From Arthrobacter sp. B2a2-09 (GTDB taxonomy: Bacteria > Actinomycetota > Actinomycetes > Actinomycetales > Micrococcaceae), in the NCBI RefSeq assembly GCF_027587375.1, contig NZ_JAMXIC010000011.1, forward strand, positions 62,001 through 126,000: a stretch of DNA of 64,000 bases, in the 5' to 3' direction. This document shows positions 31,940 to 40,643 of this stretch, piece after piece. Both the position numbers and the translations under genes were made by a program. Below the pieces are notes generated by a model that saw nothing but the letters and a program-made list of their open reading frames with translations, was not told where the DNA came from and did no database searches. How positions within the stretch are numbered: the first letter of the stretch is position 1; the number at the start of each line of letters is the position of its first letter.

Positions 31940-33151
31940 TTATGAATTGGCGCCGTCCAGGGCGTCGATGCGTTTCTGCCGCGATGCCGGCGAGTCCAGG
32001 CTGAACGAGCGGAAATCCCCGAGGTCCTCGCGGATCCAGCTCTCCACCTCACTGATCCGCTGGGTGACGGCCGCTGTCGGGTTGTCGAAGGTCCAGGCCG
32101 CGATCCGTTCCTTGCCCGGATCGTACTGCCACAGCCCGATGATCCGTCCCCGGTCCAGGATCGGGTGGTCGGACAGGTCCGCCTGCAGCGCCAGCGTGGT
32201 GTCGAGAACCTTCCGGCCCCGATCACCTTCAGCCAGCATGTCCGCCGAGTTCCTGCGCAACAGCACCAACGAGTCCGTCCCGGCCAAAAGCTGGATCTGT
32301 TCCTCCTGCGGTGCCTTGAACGCGGAAAGGTGCTCGACGTCGTCGGGCAGCATCCAGAGCGGCTCGCTTGCCACCGTGGCCACTTCGACGGCCCCGACGG
32401 CGGCCAGCGCCGCCTTGCTCTGCGCGACGGTGAAACCCGTTAGCCATTGGCTCTGCTTGAACGTCGCTCCGCCGGTCCAGCGCAGGTACCGTTCGATCAA
32501 GAGCGCGCGGGCGGCGTCGTCGTCGAGGGAGCTGGGCGGCAGCGCCCACGAGGTGTAGGCGTAGCGCTGCTGGTCGAGGCGGCCGTTGACGGGCACGCGG
32601 CGGATGCGGCCATCGGCTTGGAGGAGGCCCAAGGCCGTGGGGAGGGTGGTGGACGCACCCTTCTTCTTGCCTTCTTCGCCGAGGCTGCGGACCGATTCGC
32701 CGAGCTCGTCCCTGAGCTGCTTCGGATCCATGGGGTCGCTGGATTCCATAAGGGTGTGCAGCACTTGCTCTTCGAGCAGGGTGATCTCACCGCGTTCGAC
32801 GCCGAGCCGGGCCAGGACCTTGAAGGGCGCCGCCGCAGCGTCCCGGCCAACTTGGAGGCCCCAGGCAAAGTCGTTCCGGCCGAGGACGTAGGTGCATCCG
32901 CGGGCTGTGGGGAGCTCGTGGATTCTCAGCTCGGCGACGTCCCGATCGACCTGTCCGCGCCTGATCCCGGCCCGGGCGAAGAGCGTCAGGTACGGGTTGG
33001 CGCCGCCCACGGAACGGGCCCAGCCGGCGCGGTCCAGAACTTCTTCGGAGGTCTTGCCGGCGAGCGAGCCGTCCAGGCCCTGCCGATGCCACGCCCAGGC
33101 GCGGAGGAGTTCCGGGGTGAGCGTTTGGGTGGAAAGCACAGCGGACGTCAT
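31940..33151 (-). CDS. Winged-helix AlkZ/YcaQ-like DNA-binding protein
   Basis: 403 residues from MTSAVLSTQTLTPELLRAWA; upstream codons belong to another frame's shadow. It is laid out like the HTH_42 family, which includes the AlkZ/YcaQ interstrand crosslink glycosylases: an N-terminal region LLRAWAWHRQGLDG, central winged helices, and a C-terminal beta-rich part with HPILDRGRIIGLWQYDPGKERIAAWTF (read as ILDRGRIIGLWQYDPG). The QxQ or QxD catalytic motif of true AlkZ enzymes is not clearly present, so glycosylase activity is uncertain. Confidence 0.72.
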   Translation of the reverse strand: MTSAVLSTQTLTPELLRAWAWHRQGLDGSLAGKTSEEVLDRAGWARSVGGANPYLTLFARAGIRRGQVDRDVAELRIHELPTARGCTYVLGRNDFAWGLQVGRDAAAAPFKVLARLGVERGEITLLEEQVLHTLMESSDPMDPKQLRDELGESVRSLGEEGKKKGASTTLPTALGLLQADGRIRRVPVNGRLDQQRYAYTSWALPPSSLDDDAARALLIERYLRWTGGATFKQSQWLTGFTVAQSKAALAAVGAVEVATVASEPLWMLPDDVEHLSAFKAPQEEQIQLLAGTDSLVLLRRNSADMLAEGDRGRKVLDTTLALQADLSDHPILDRGRIIGLWQYDPGKERIAAWTFDNPTAAVTQRISEVESWIREDLGDFRSFSLDSPASRQKRIDALDGANS

Positions 33152-33200
33152 GGCCCCATTCTGCACCGTTTGCCCGCCATCCGGGGCGGTCCCGCGCGAG

Positions 33201-33596
33201 CTATCGTTCGAAATCCAACGAGAAGCCCGCCCAGGCGTCGGGATGTTCCCGGAGGAGGACGTCGACGCCGGCGAGCGCACCGCCGTCGACGTTCTCGCGG
33301 ACTTTCGCCGAGACCGCCTCAGCGATGAAGCGGGCCAGCACCTCCGTCGTCGTGAGCTGTCCGGCGAAGTCCGCGTGCTCGTCGAGGTTCGTGTAGTTGA
33401 GGCCGGCCAGCACCTCGTCCAGGATGGTTCCTGCCGCGCCGATGTCCAGGACGATCGCGTCGTCGTTCAGTTCTGCCCGGCGGAACGTCACCTCGGCCAC
33501 GAAAGTGGCTCCGTGGAGTCCCTGGGCCGGGCCGAACGACTCCCGCGGAAGGCTGTGGGCGACCATGAAGTGCCGGCGGACGGTGAGGCTGAACAT
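33201..33596 (-). CDS. PTPS/QueD-fold protein with an altered zinc site
   Basis: 131 residues from MFSLTVRRHFMVAHSLP. It matches the 6-pyruvoyl-tetrahydropterin/6-carboxy-tetrahydropterin synthase fold: the first His (MVAHSL), LHGATFVAEVTF, LDIGAAGTILDEVLAGLNYTNLDEH, and the C-terminal Glu-rich strand. The usual HGH zinc motif reads HGA, so one of three zinc ligands is missing. It follows a dehydrogenase gene by two bases. The pair may make or reduce a pterin-like compound, but no pathway can be assigned. Confidence 0.8.
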   Translation of the reverse strand: MFSLTVRRHFMVAHSLPRESFGPAQGLHGATFVAEVTFRRAELNDDAIVLDIGAAGTILDEVLAGLNYTNLDEHADFAGQLTTTEVLARFIAEAVSAKVRENVDGGALAGVDVLLREHPDAWAGFSLDFER

Positions 33597-33598
33597 CG

Positions 33599-34654
33599 TT
33601 AGGCCTCGTTTCCTTCCCGCTGCGGGGGCCCGGGGTAGGCAATGACGTGGCAAAGATCATCCAGCTCGCCGTTTTCCAGGCCATCGAAGACCCCTGGGAG
33701 CTCCACGAACTGGGACTCTCCCGTGAGGAACGCGTCGAACACCGGATCCCGCAGCAAGGACACGGCGAGCTGCAGCCGCTCACTTGAGGTCCGGCGGTGC
33801 CGGCGCGAACGTGCCACGACTCCAACCTGGCTGGAGCGGATGGAGAGGCGTCGGGCATGAAAGTCCTCCCCCAGCGGCACGGAAACAGCCCGGTTCCCGT
33901 ACCAGGAGAGCTCGATGATCTCACCCTCGTCACCCACGAGCTGCAGGCTACGGGCCAGTCCTTCATCCGTGGCCGAGCAGTGGAAGACGATGTCGCAGTC
34001 CTGCTGCGCGTCGTCCGGAAGCACGAACTCCACGCCCAGGGATTCCACGAACCCGTGCTTCCCCGGATCCGTCTCCACCAGTTGCAAGCGTTCCAGCGGG
34101 AAGCCGCGCAGGAGCGCCGCGGTCATACCGCCCACGAGTCCGGCGCCGACGACGGCGATCCTGTCACCGAGGCGGGGGCCGGCTTCCCACAGGGCGTTGA
34201 GGGCGATCTCCGCGATGCCGGTGAGCACAGCGCGGCGGGCCGGCACGCCGTCGGGAATTCGCGTGAGTGAGGTGAGCGGCACGACGTAGCGGTCCTGATG
34301 CGGGTGGAGGCAGAAGACGTTCTGGCCGATCCAGTCTTCGGGGCCTTCTTCAACGATGCCAACCGACAGATAGCCGAACTTGACCGGCGCGGGAAAATCC
34401 CCGGTTTGATGGGGTGTGCGCATCTTCTTCGCAATCCGCGGAGGGACGTGGGCTTCGTGGACCACGAGCTCTGTTCCCCTGCTGATTCCGGAGTACAAGG
34501 CGCGGATCAAGGCTTCGCCTTGGGCTGGAGCGGGAAGTTCCTCGCTCCGTAATTCACCTTGGCAGGGGCCTACGGTCCAGTAGGCCAGGGCGGTTTGTGT
34601 GTGCGTGTGTGCCTGCCGGGGTGCGGGCTGCGGGGCATGCTGCGGGCGAGTCAT
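33599..34654 (-). CDS. Zinc-binding alcohol dehydrogenase-like (MDR) protein
   Basis: 351 residues from MTRPQHAPQPAP. It is a medium-chain dehydrogenase with a GroES-like N-terminal domain (LIRALYSGISRGTELVVHEA) and a Rossmann fold (DRIAVVGAGLVGGMTAALLRG). The typical catalytic zinc Cys and the structural-zinc four-Cys loop are not evident, so it may be zinc-free. It sits two bases before the PTPS-like gene, a pairing I have the impression recurs in actinobacteria. Product unknown. Confidence 0.8.
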   Translation of the reverse strand: MTRPQHAPQPAPRQAHTHTQTALAYWTVGPCQGELRSEELPAPAQGEALIRALYSGISRGTELVVHEAHVPPRIAKKMRTPHQTGDFPAPVKFGYLSVGIVEEGPEDWIGQNVFCLHPHQDRYVVPLTSLTRIPDGVPARRAVLTGIAEIALNALWEAGPRLGDRIAVVGAGLVGGMTAALLRGFPLERLQLVETDPGKHGFVESLGVEFVLPDDAQQDCDIVFHCSATDEGLARSLQLVGDEGEIIELSWYGNRAVSVPLGEDFHARRLSIRSSQVGVVARSRRHRRTSSERLQLAVSLLRDPVFDAFLTGESQFVELPGVFDGLENGELDDLCHVIAYPGPPQREGNEA

Positions 34655-34783
34655 CGTGCTTGCGAATCTAGCCCTGCGGCTGGGTTTGGGGAAGGGATAC
34701 ACCTCAGGAGGGCTGCCGTCTTCGGTGGGCCCGGCGGGGCCGTTTTGGGGAACAGGCCTCCACTCCGGTACCCTATTTCAGTT

Positions 34784-34873
34784 GGTGACGTGTCCGAGCG
34801 GCCGAAGGTGCAACACTCGAAATGTTGTTTGGTGTAAAAGCCAACGTGGGTTCAAATCCCACCGTCACCGCCA
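34784..34873 (+). tRNA. tRNA-Ser (anticodon CGA)
   Basis: The acceptor arms GGTGACG and CGTCACC pair, the discriminator is G and CCA is encoded. The anticodon stem CAACA/TGTTG closes a CTCGAAA loop, giving anticodon CGA. A long variable arm (type II) and the T-arm GTGGGTTCAAATCCCAC complete it. A tyrosine integrase lies just downstream, so the 3' end is probably the attachment site of the neighbouring element. Confidence 0.95.
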
Positions 34874-34877
34874 CTTG

Positions 34878-34922
34878 AAAGGCCCCTGATTCCCTTTGTT
34901 TACAAGGGATCGGGGGCCTTTT
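34878..34922. terminator. Terminator after tRNA-Ser
   Basis: AAAGGCCCC and GGGGCCTTTT bracket a longer stem (CCCTT/AAGGG) with a TTTT run; it serves the tRNA and, in reverse, the convergent integrase gene. Confidence 0.75.
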
Positions 34923-34934
34923 GCTTTGCCGCAA

Positions 34935-36068
34935 TCAGGGTTTTGGGCACATTTTGGGCACATTTGCCTGAGACACTGCAAGGTCCAGGGCGTCCGAGAC
35001 GCTGTCCAGGTCCCCGTCAAACAGGTCCGCATAGATGTCTAGGGTCATGGCTGCCGAGCTGTGACCCAGCATTCTCTGAACCGCTTTGACGTTCGCGCCG
35101 GCTGATACAGCAAAGCTCGCGGCGGAATGCCTGAGATCGTGAGGCGTGATTCGTGGCACTCCTGCTCTCTTCACGGCCCCCGCGAACCAGCTCATGTTGT
35201 CGTCGTGCACGCGTGCGAGGCGGAGGTGATGGCCATTCTCGCCGGGAAACACGAGATCATTTCTGTCCTTGTTCTCACACTGCTGTGCCAGCGGCTCAGC
35301 GAGGAATCGCGGGAACGGCACGGTTCGTTTCTTGTGGTTCTTTGGCGTACCTACTTCGATCACCGAACCGACCTGAACCGCGTTTTCCTCAATCACGAAT
35401 CGCCGCCGCAACATGTCCAAATGCTTGACTCGCAGTCCAGTCGCCTCTCCCCACCGCAACCCGCAGTAGGCAAGCACGAGAACCAGTGTCGGATATTTAC
35501 TGGCTGCGGCGAGTGCATGCACTTGCTCGTGACTCAGGTAGACGTGCGGCTTCTTGATCTTGCGCGGCAAGGTTACGCCCCGTGCTGGATTACTCAATGT
35601 TCGACGGTCGCTCACGGCGTCATCCAGAATGGCCGCCAAGACTCCGTAAGCGCGGATTACAAGCGTTGCCCCCTTCGGTTTCCGCGGCGGGACCGCGCTC
35701 TGATCCCCCTTCGTCAAAGCTGAGATCCATTGCTGCACATCTGTCTTTCGGATATCAGAGACTGCCGCACCGCCCCACACCGGCAGCACATGATTACACC
35801 AAGCCGACTCCACGGGGCGCAATGAAGATGGCTTCAAATGGGTCTGCCGCGACAACCACGCTTCCCCAAGCGGACCGATCAGGGCCTTTGCGGCTGCCGC
35901 ATCTATGAACTCCCCGCGGGCCTTGGATACCTCAACGCTGGCGAGGAATAGCTCGGCGTCCCTCTTTGTCCTGAATCCACGTTTCTTGGTCTGTACCCGG
36001 TCAGGTTTCCGGTAGCGAACCTGATACCGGCGCCCGGCCCGCGTCTCATAGGGTTCGATTGTTGCCAT
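34935..36068 (-). CDS. Tyrosine-type site-specific integrase
   Basis: 377 residues from MATIEPYETRAGRRYQVRYR. It has an N-terminal arm-binding domain, a SAM-like core-binding domain and a C-terminal catalytic domain. The catalytic residues are visible: Arg in YCGLRWGEATGL, His and Arg in HDLRHSAASFA, His in RMLGHSSAAMT and Tyr in LDIYADLF. It is convergent with tRNA-Ser and ends 62 bp from it, the normal arrangement for an element that enters tRNA 3' ends. It appears intact. It overlaps the repressor gene by 23 bp. Confidence 0.93.
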   Translation of the reverse strand: MATIEPYETRAGRRYQVRYRKPDRVQTKKRGFRTKRDAELFLASVEVSKARGEFIDAAAAKALIGPLGEAWLSRQTHLKPSSLRPVESAWCNHVLPVWGGAAVSDIRKTDVQQWISALTKGDQSAVPPRKPKGATLVIRAYGVLAAILDDAVSDRRTLSNPARGVTLPRKIKKPHVYLSHEQVHALAAASKYPTLVLVLAYCGLRWGEATGLRVKHLDMLRRRFVIEENAVQVGSVIEVGTPKNHKKRTVPFPRFLAEPLAQQCENKDRNDLVFPGENGHHLRLARVHDDNMSWFAGAVKRAGVPRITPHDLRHSAASFAVSAGANVKAVQRMLGHSSAAMTLDIYADLFDGDLDSVSDALDLAVSQANVPKMCPKP

Positions 36069-36585
36069 CGCCGGATTGTTCTTTCGCTGCGCTCTGATCA
36101 ACCAGAGACTTGATAATTGCGCTGAGCTCGTCCACTCGTAAATTGAGGTCTTCGAATGTCACGGGACCAGCTTTCGTATTCCCTGCCGGGATGAAGTCGG
36201 GGCGTAGCCCCCGTACGTAGTCATCACTGCCCAAGTCGCCTTCGATCGGTGTTATGCCATCCGCCCATTCCCAAACCCGTACCAGGTCAGCCGGGTCAGC
36301 TCCGGTGACGGCCACCGGCTCGTCGAGCGAGTTGGGAAACAACAGTGCATTTGGGTTCACGCCGAGGACTACCGCCAGGGCCACGAGATCATCAACATCA
36401 ACCCGCCTAACGCCGGCCTCGATCTTCTGTATTCCGCTCGCGGAAATTTCGTGCCCGACGCCCCTAAGCCTTTGCTGAAGCTCCCGCAGGGTGACATTCC
36501 CCCGCAAACGCTTCAGGTTCCGAGCGACGGTCTTGCCGGTTGGGCCAATGTCATGTCCTCGCAGCCGCTCTCCGCTATGTACCAT
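36046..36585 (-). CDS. XRE-family repressor of the integrative element
   Basis: 179 residues from MVHSGERLRGHDIGPTG. An XRE HTH at about residues 20-75 (VARNLKRLRGNVTLRELQQR, SASGIQKIEAGVRRV) is followed by a region with a short C-terminal coiled segment (LNLRVDELSAIIKSLVDQSA). Location between integrase and excisionase suggests a CI-like role controlling both. There is no clear ribosome site before the chosen ATG, so the true start could lie at one of several nearby codons. Confidence 0.82.
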   Translation of the reverse strand: MVHSGERLRGHDIGPTGKTVARNLKRLRGNVTLRELQQRLRGVGHEISASGIQKIEAGVRRVDVDDLVALAVVLGVNPNALLFPNSLDEPVAVTGADPADLVRVWEWADGITPIEGDLGSDDYVRGLRPDFIPAGNTKAGPVTFEDLNLRVDELSAIIKSLVDQSAAKEQSGDGNNRTL

Positions 36586-36599
36586 ATAAGAAACGATAC

Positions 36600-36621
36600 A
36601 CGCTATATAGATAACAAGCGT
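36600..36621. promoter_or_regulatory. Candidate operator between repressor and excisionase genes
   Basis: ACGCT and AGCGT half-sites spaced by 12 AT-rich bases lie between the divergent repressor and excisionase starts. It is a candidate repressor site, with weak support. Confidence 0.35.
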
Positions 36622-36677
36622 AATTAGCAACTTTGCATCTAATATGACGAGGCGTTCACGGAAGGGAATGAGGCTTC

Positions 36678-36881
36678 ATGGAATCGGAACTGCTGACCCC
36701 GGCAGAGCTGGCAGCCAAGCTTCACAAGACGGCGCCCGCATTGGCGCAATGGCGCTACCGAGGGATGGGCCCTAAATTCGTGAAATTAGGCAGCGGCGTC
36801 CGCTATCGCGCCAGCGATGTAGAGGCATGGCTTGACGCACAGACACGCTCTCAGACGGGCCAGATGCTGCCGAGCGTCTAA
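36678..36881 (+). CDS. AlpA/MerR-like excisionase (DNA-binding)
   Basis: 67 residues. LLTPAELAAKLHKTAPALAQW followed by GPKFVKLGSGVRYRASDVEAWLD is the standard winged-helix pattern of small excisionases and AlpA regulators (read as LLTPAELAAKLHK and VRYRASDVEAWL). Divergent from the repressor, it probably directs excision of the element. Confidence 0.85.
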   Translation: MESELLTPAELAAKLHKTAPALAQWRYRGMGPKFVKLGSGVRYRASDVEAWLDAQTRSQTGQMLPSV

Positions 36882-37019
36882 CGAGCCGGAATTCCTGGAG
36901 TGCTCTGCGAAAGCCGGACCCTCAGACTGAGATCACTCGGATCCGAGGCGAGGGAGCCCACGTGAACCTTGGCCACGCCAACTGGAGGTCACGAAGAGCC
37001 GGGAAGCCCAAGAGTGTGC

Positions 37020-37520
37020 AAAGGAGAAGGAAGCGTGACGCACTGGGGCCACGCCACCGATGGATGGTCGCCACGCTGGCAACCTACTCGGATCGCGAAG
37101 GCGACCGAGAATCGTACGAGTGGCTGACCGCGATCTGGCAACGAGTATCTTGTCTTCGGTCGTTCCCAGTGGACCACCGCAAACGACCCTACGCTTTGAC
37201 ACCCGCTGGCCCCGATCGTCCGCCGTCTCCCTTTGACTCGCGGGAGCCGGCGCCCCTCGGTCGCCTTGCGCCTTTTGCCCGGATCCGCCCTGTGACGAAA
37301 GCCGCGCGACCTATCTTGTCTACCGCGTGCCCCCAGGAATGGCGTCACGCGGAACGAAACCTTCCACGAGTTCACGGCGAACCTGCCCAGATACCTTGGC
37401 TTGGACGTCAAAGAACCGGCGATCGTCTACGACGAACTCCTCCAATCGCTGACAGCCATCCAACGAGAGCGGGAGACACCCGCTAAGAGAGAACAACGCC
37501 CCGCCCGCGACGACCGCCCC
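37020..37520 (+). pseudogene. Possible decayed gene, frame-disrupted
   Basis: Coding-like peptide stretches occur on the plus strand in successive different frames: HWGHATDGWSPRW and NEYLVFGRSQWTTANDPTL, then CAFCPDPPCDESRATYLVYR, then NETFHEFTANLPRYLGLDV and AIVYDELLQSLTAIQRERE. They are separated by stops and frame changes. Together they suggest one gene with several frameshifts. The family is not recognised, although CAFCPDPPC could be a zinc-binding turn. Sequencing error cannot be excluded. Confidence 0.35.
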
Positions 37521-38675
37521 GCCTTCTGCGCCTGTTCCCGTTCCGCAGGATGGAGAGACAGTCCGTTCCCGTTCCAAGCTGCCGGAGAAACGTCTCGATA
37601 GAACGCGAAGCCCTGATGTCGTTCGTGAGCCCACGACACTGTTTCCCGGCCCGGAACCGCGCAGCATAAATACCTGAATACCTGAATTCGTGGCCGAACG
37701 GCCCCGCTAGCACAAGCGGGGCCGTTCAATGATCGGTGTCAATCGAAGCGCCGCGTTGTAACACTCTGTCTGTCAAAGGAGCTCATCAGGATCCTCAGCG
37801 TTGGGGGTTGCAGCTTGAGGATGCCGGTGGGCCTCGTCTTCTTCCTGCGTAGTGGTCAAGACACCGCCATTTCAGCTCTGTGCGCTCGAAGCCGCTGAAT
37901 AGTGTCAGCATCGTTACGGAGACGATTCGGGATACCTGGAATCCGATCCGAAAAGGTCAGGCTGCTCGACCGGCGGAGGACCGGGAACACACGGCGTGTT
38001 CCACAGCCAGGCGCCTTGCAGCTCGTTTATCCAGTCAAGTTCAACGATCTTGAAGTGCAGAAGGAAGGATTATGATTTGCCGCCTTTCATCAGTATTCGG
38101 TGGATGTCAAAAATGCCTAGATTCCGGGGGACACGGCCCAATCGGGCGCTGTGCGTGCTCATCATTTTTCGTTACTCTGCGTTGTTTCCGGCGGGTAAAC
38201 GGTGGGCGGATCGCCGCGGCCACGGGCCGACCGAAAGCCACATCAGACTCGGCGGTCAGGGATCCCCAGACTCAACAGACGGCTCGGCACGGCCGGTCTT
38301 CTTGGCGATCGCGAGGCCGAGACGCCAATGACCTGTATCAAGACCCGGTCGGCCTGTTCGGGTTTCCGGTGTGCGAACTCGGGTTGAGCACCCCGAGGCC
38401 CTGAACCAGCCACCTGACAGCCGAAATTTCAACCGCGTTCCGGGCATCGTCGTCGACCATTCGCCGACATCTCAATTTCCTGCGTCGGGCCGATCGGGGA
38501 TCAGTGCTCATTCGGAGGTTTCGGGCACCCCCCGACCAAGTGCTAGGTCGCGTCGATGACCTGGCGGCGAGCTTCCGCCCCACCGTCATGCCGCCCGGTT
38601 CTTCCGCTCCCATGAACTAGGAACACGGCTGGCGCTTCCGCCAGCGATCAAACCGCGGACACGACGGAGATTCGG
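37521..38675. other. Gene-less stretch of the decayed element
   Basis: About 1.15 kb with only short, overlapping open frames on both strands and no recognisable product, terminator or repeat. It separates two excisionase-like genes and probably represents eroded element DNA. Confidence 0.5.
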
Positions 38676-38891
38676 ATGACCATGACGTCAGAACGCAGCA
38701 GCACGGTCGAAGCTGCCGAAGAACAATGGCTGACCCCGAAAGACAGCTGCACCCAGTTGCAGATTCCTGCGCAGAAGTTCTACCAGTGGCGGGACAAGCA
38801 CGTCGGCCCCCGCGCCTACCGAATCGGGCGACATCTGCGGATCAGCCGAAGCGACTTCAACTCGTGGTTGTCCTCGCGGCTGAAACCTTAG
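38676..38891 (+). CDS. Second AlpA/excisionase-like HTH protein
   Basis: 71 residues. WLTPKDSCTQLQIPAQKFYQW and GPRAYRIGRHLRISRSDFNSWL (read as WLTPKDSCTQLQI and YRIGRHLRISRSDFNSWL) match small MerR-like excisionases, in a different version from that at 36678. Its location 1.8 kb further in suggests a second nested element or a remnant of another integration. Confidence 0.78.
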   Translation: MTMTSERSSTVEAAEEQWLTPKDSCTQLQIPAQKFYQWRDKHVGPRAYRIGRHLRISRSDFNSWLSSRLKP

Positions 38892-39611
38892 ATGTCATCC
38901 AGACCGCCGCTTCCTCTCTAGACTTAGGGCAAAATCCGCCGCCAGAAAGTCCCAAGTGGTCGATGGTGGGGCACCGCTAGGTACCGGCGCCGCAGTAGAA
39001 CGGCGCCGACATCGGCGGACGATGGCTGAAAATCGGCCACAAATGATCTCATCGTGCCCGCGACGGCACATTCGGGGCTGTAAATCCTGACATTCCTGGG
39101 GTTTGCTACCAATAGGTGGCCCTTCCAATCCCGTCTTCTGCCCTTCTCCCTCTCGCTCTTTGGCAAGACCCACCAAAAGCGGAAGCAACGGTGCCGACAT
39201 CAACCCCCAGGAATGGGCACGACTCGAACGTTCGAAGAAACTGCTGAGTCGAGAGACTCAGGGCCTTCTCCTCGACGTCGGCCGCTTCGTCGCCAAAATC
39301 CATCGAACGGATGCGGGTCATGCAGGGCTGCACCCGAATGCCCATGAATGACCAGAAGAATCTTCGCTGTTTGTCATTCTGATGCTCGATCATCGCTGGG
39401 CGGGTCCTCCGCGCAACCAGGGCGCTTTGCGCCGGTCCCAATCCAAAACTTCCATCGGCGCTCCTGCGTCGCTTATTTCCTCGCGAACTTTTGGACTGCT
39501 CCCGGTTCCCCAAGTTGCACTCCGCCCCTCATGCCCAGCAGCGGTCCCCCTATCAGAACGACGCGGAAACGTAACGGCCACGGCTGGAGCCGCCACTGAA
39601 GCAGAAGGATC
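38892..39611. other. Gene-less stretch of the decayed element
   Basis: About 720 bp without a gene I can support; open frames on both strands conflict and show no family features. Probably degraded mobile DNA. Confidence 0.45.
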
Positions 39612-39836
39612 ATGGAAACGCTCACCGTCAAGACCCCCGCCGGTGTCCTCAGTTTCATCGGCCAAACCCTGGGTCTCCGGTCGCAGGAAAGCCTTGTGGA
39701 TGCGGCCGTCGAAGCCTTTCCGGCGGAGGGCCTCGGCCGCGCCGAGTCCGGCGGCGGAGGAACCAAGATGGCGACGGAGCTGACGCAGCTCACCCGCCGG
39801 CTCAATCATGCGGATAAGGGGGTCGGATCGCTGTGA
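39612..39836 (+). pseudogene. Truncated DUF4192-like fragment
   Basis: 74 residues beginning TLTVKTPAGVLSFIGQTLGL followed by SQESLV, which resembles the opening of DUF4192 proteins of actinobacteria. It continues with ESGGGGTKMATELTQL and then stops. Full DUF4192 proteins are several times longer, so this is a truncated or frameshifted relic. Family assignment is from memory of the motif only. Confidence 0.4.
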
Positions 39837-39983
39837 CATAGTCATCCTGGAGACGATGGGAGTCCCTCCGCTGCTGCGGCCGGAAAGGTACCCTCTTATC
39901 CTCCAATCAATGGGATCTGCCTGCGTCGTCCAGCCGGACTGGCCCATTTACTGCCGCAATGGATCGGCCAGAGAGCAGTTGGG

Positions 39984-40643
39984 TCAGGAGCCAAGACCCG
40001 CACGGTATGCGTAGGCGACCAGCTGGGCGCGGTCTCTGGCCCCCACCTTCGCCATGGCCCGGTTGGCGTGGGTCTTGACGGTATAGGGCGAGATAAACAT
40101 GGTTTCGGCGATCTGTTGATTGCTCAGCCCTGTGGCAATAGCGATGACGACGTCGTGCTCTTTGGGCGTGAGGGTGGAGAACAGGTCCGCCAGTGCCGGG
40201 TCGACGTCGGCCTGCCGCTCTTCGGCGACCCGGTCGATCAGCGCTGCGGCGGCAGTGGCAGAGAGAGCGCCGCCTCCGGCCGCGACCTCCTCGATGCCGG
40301 CCGCGAGTTCGGCAGGTCCTACCCCCTTGCTGAGGAAGCCGTTAGCTCCGGCCCGCAGCGCGGCAAAGACGGTTTCGTCGTGATCGAAGGTTGTCAGGAT
40401 GATGATGCGGACACGTTCGGCCGGGATGGTTTGCCGGATCCGGCGGGTCGCCTCCACGCCGTCGACACCGGGCATGCGGATGTCCATCAAGACCACGTCC
40501 GCGGCCAGACCCCTGAGAAGCCGGACGGCCTCTAGTCCATCCCCGGCCTCGCCCACCACGGTGATGTTGGCCTGGGTCTCCAAAATCGCACGCAGGCCAA
40601 CCCGGATCATTTCCTGGTCATCGACGATCAGTACACGGATCAT
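39984..40643 (-). CDS. NarL/LuxR-type response regulator
   Basis: 219 residues. The receiver has the acidic pair in LIVDDQE, phospho-acceptor Asp in VVLMDIRMPGVDG and Lys in GFLSKGV. The C-terminal LuxR HTH reads LTPKEHDVVIAIATGLSNQQ and SPYTVKTHANRAMAKVG. It overlaps the kinase gene by 4 bp. The MMPL transporter is divergent from this pair, and a palindrome lies upstream of it. Activation by the paired kinase and binding to that palindrome are inference. Confidence 0.94.
   Translation of the reverse strand: MIRVLIVDDQEMIRVGLRAILETQANITVVGEAGDGLEAVRLLRGLAADVVLMDIRMPGVDGVEATRRIRQTIPAERVRIIILTTFDHDETVFAALRAGANGFLSKGVGPAELAAGIEEVAAGGGALSATAAAALIDRVAEERQADVDPALADLFSTLTPKEHDVVIAIATGLSNQQIAETMFISPYTVKTHANRAMAKVGARDRAQLVAYAYRAGLGS

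Noticed and set aside
32447..33328. Plus-strand frame opposite the AlkZ-like gene
   Set aside because: The minus-strand protein has coherent domain architecture; the plus-strand frame is composed of arginine- and glycine-rich shadow sequence.
39106..39513. Minus-strand frame of 135 codons in the decayed island
   Set aside because: No family similarity recognised, overlaps several competing frames, and lacks a clear ribosome site.
34878..40000. Right attachment site copy of the tRNA-Ser 3' end
   Set aside because: I looked for a second copy of the T-arm and acceptor sequence downstream and did not find one in this window.
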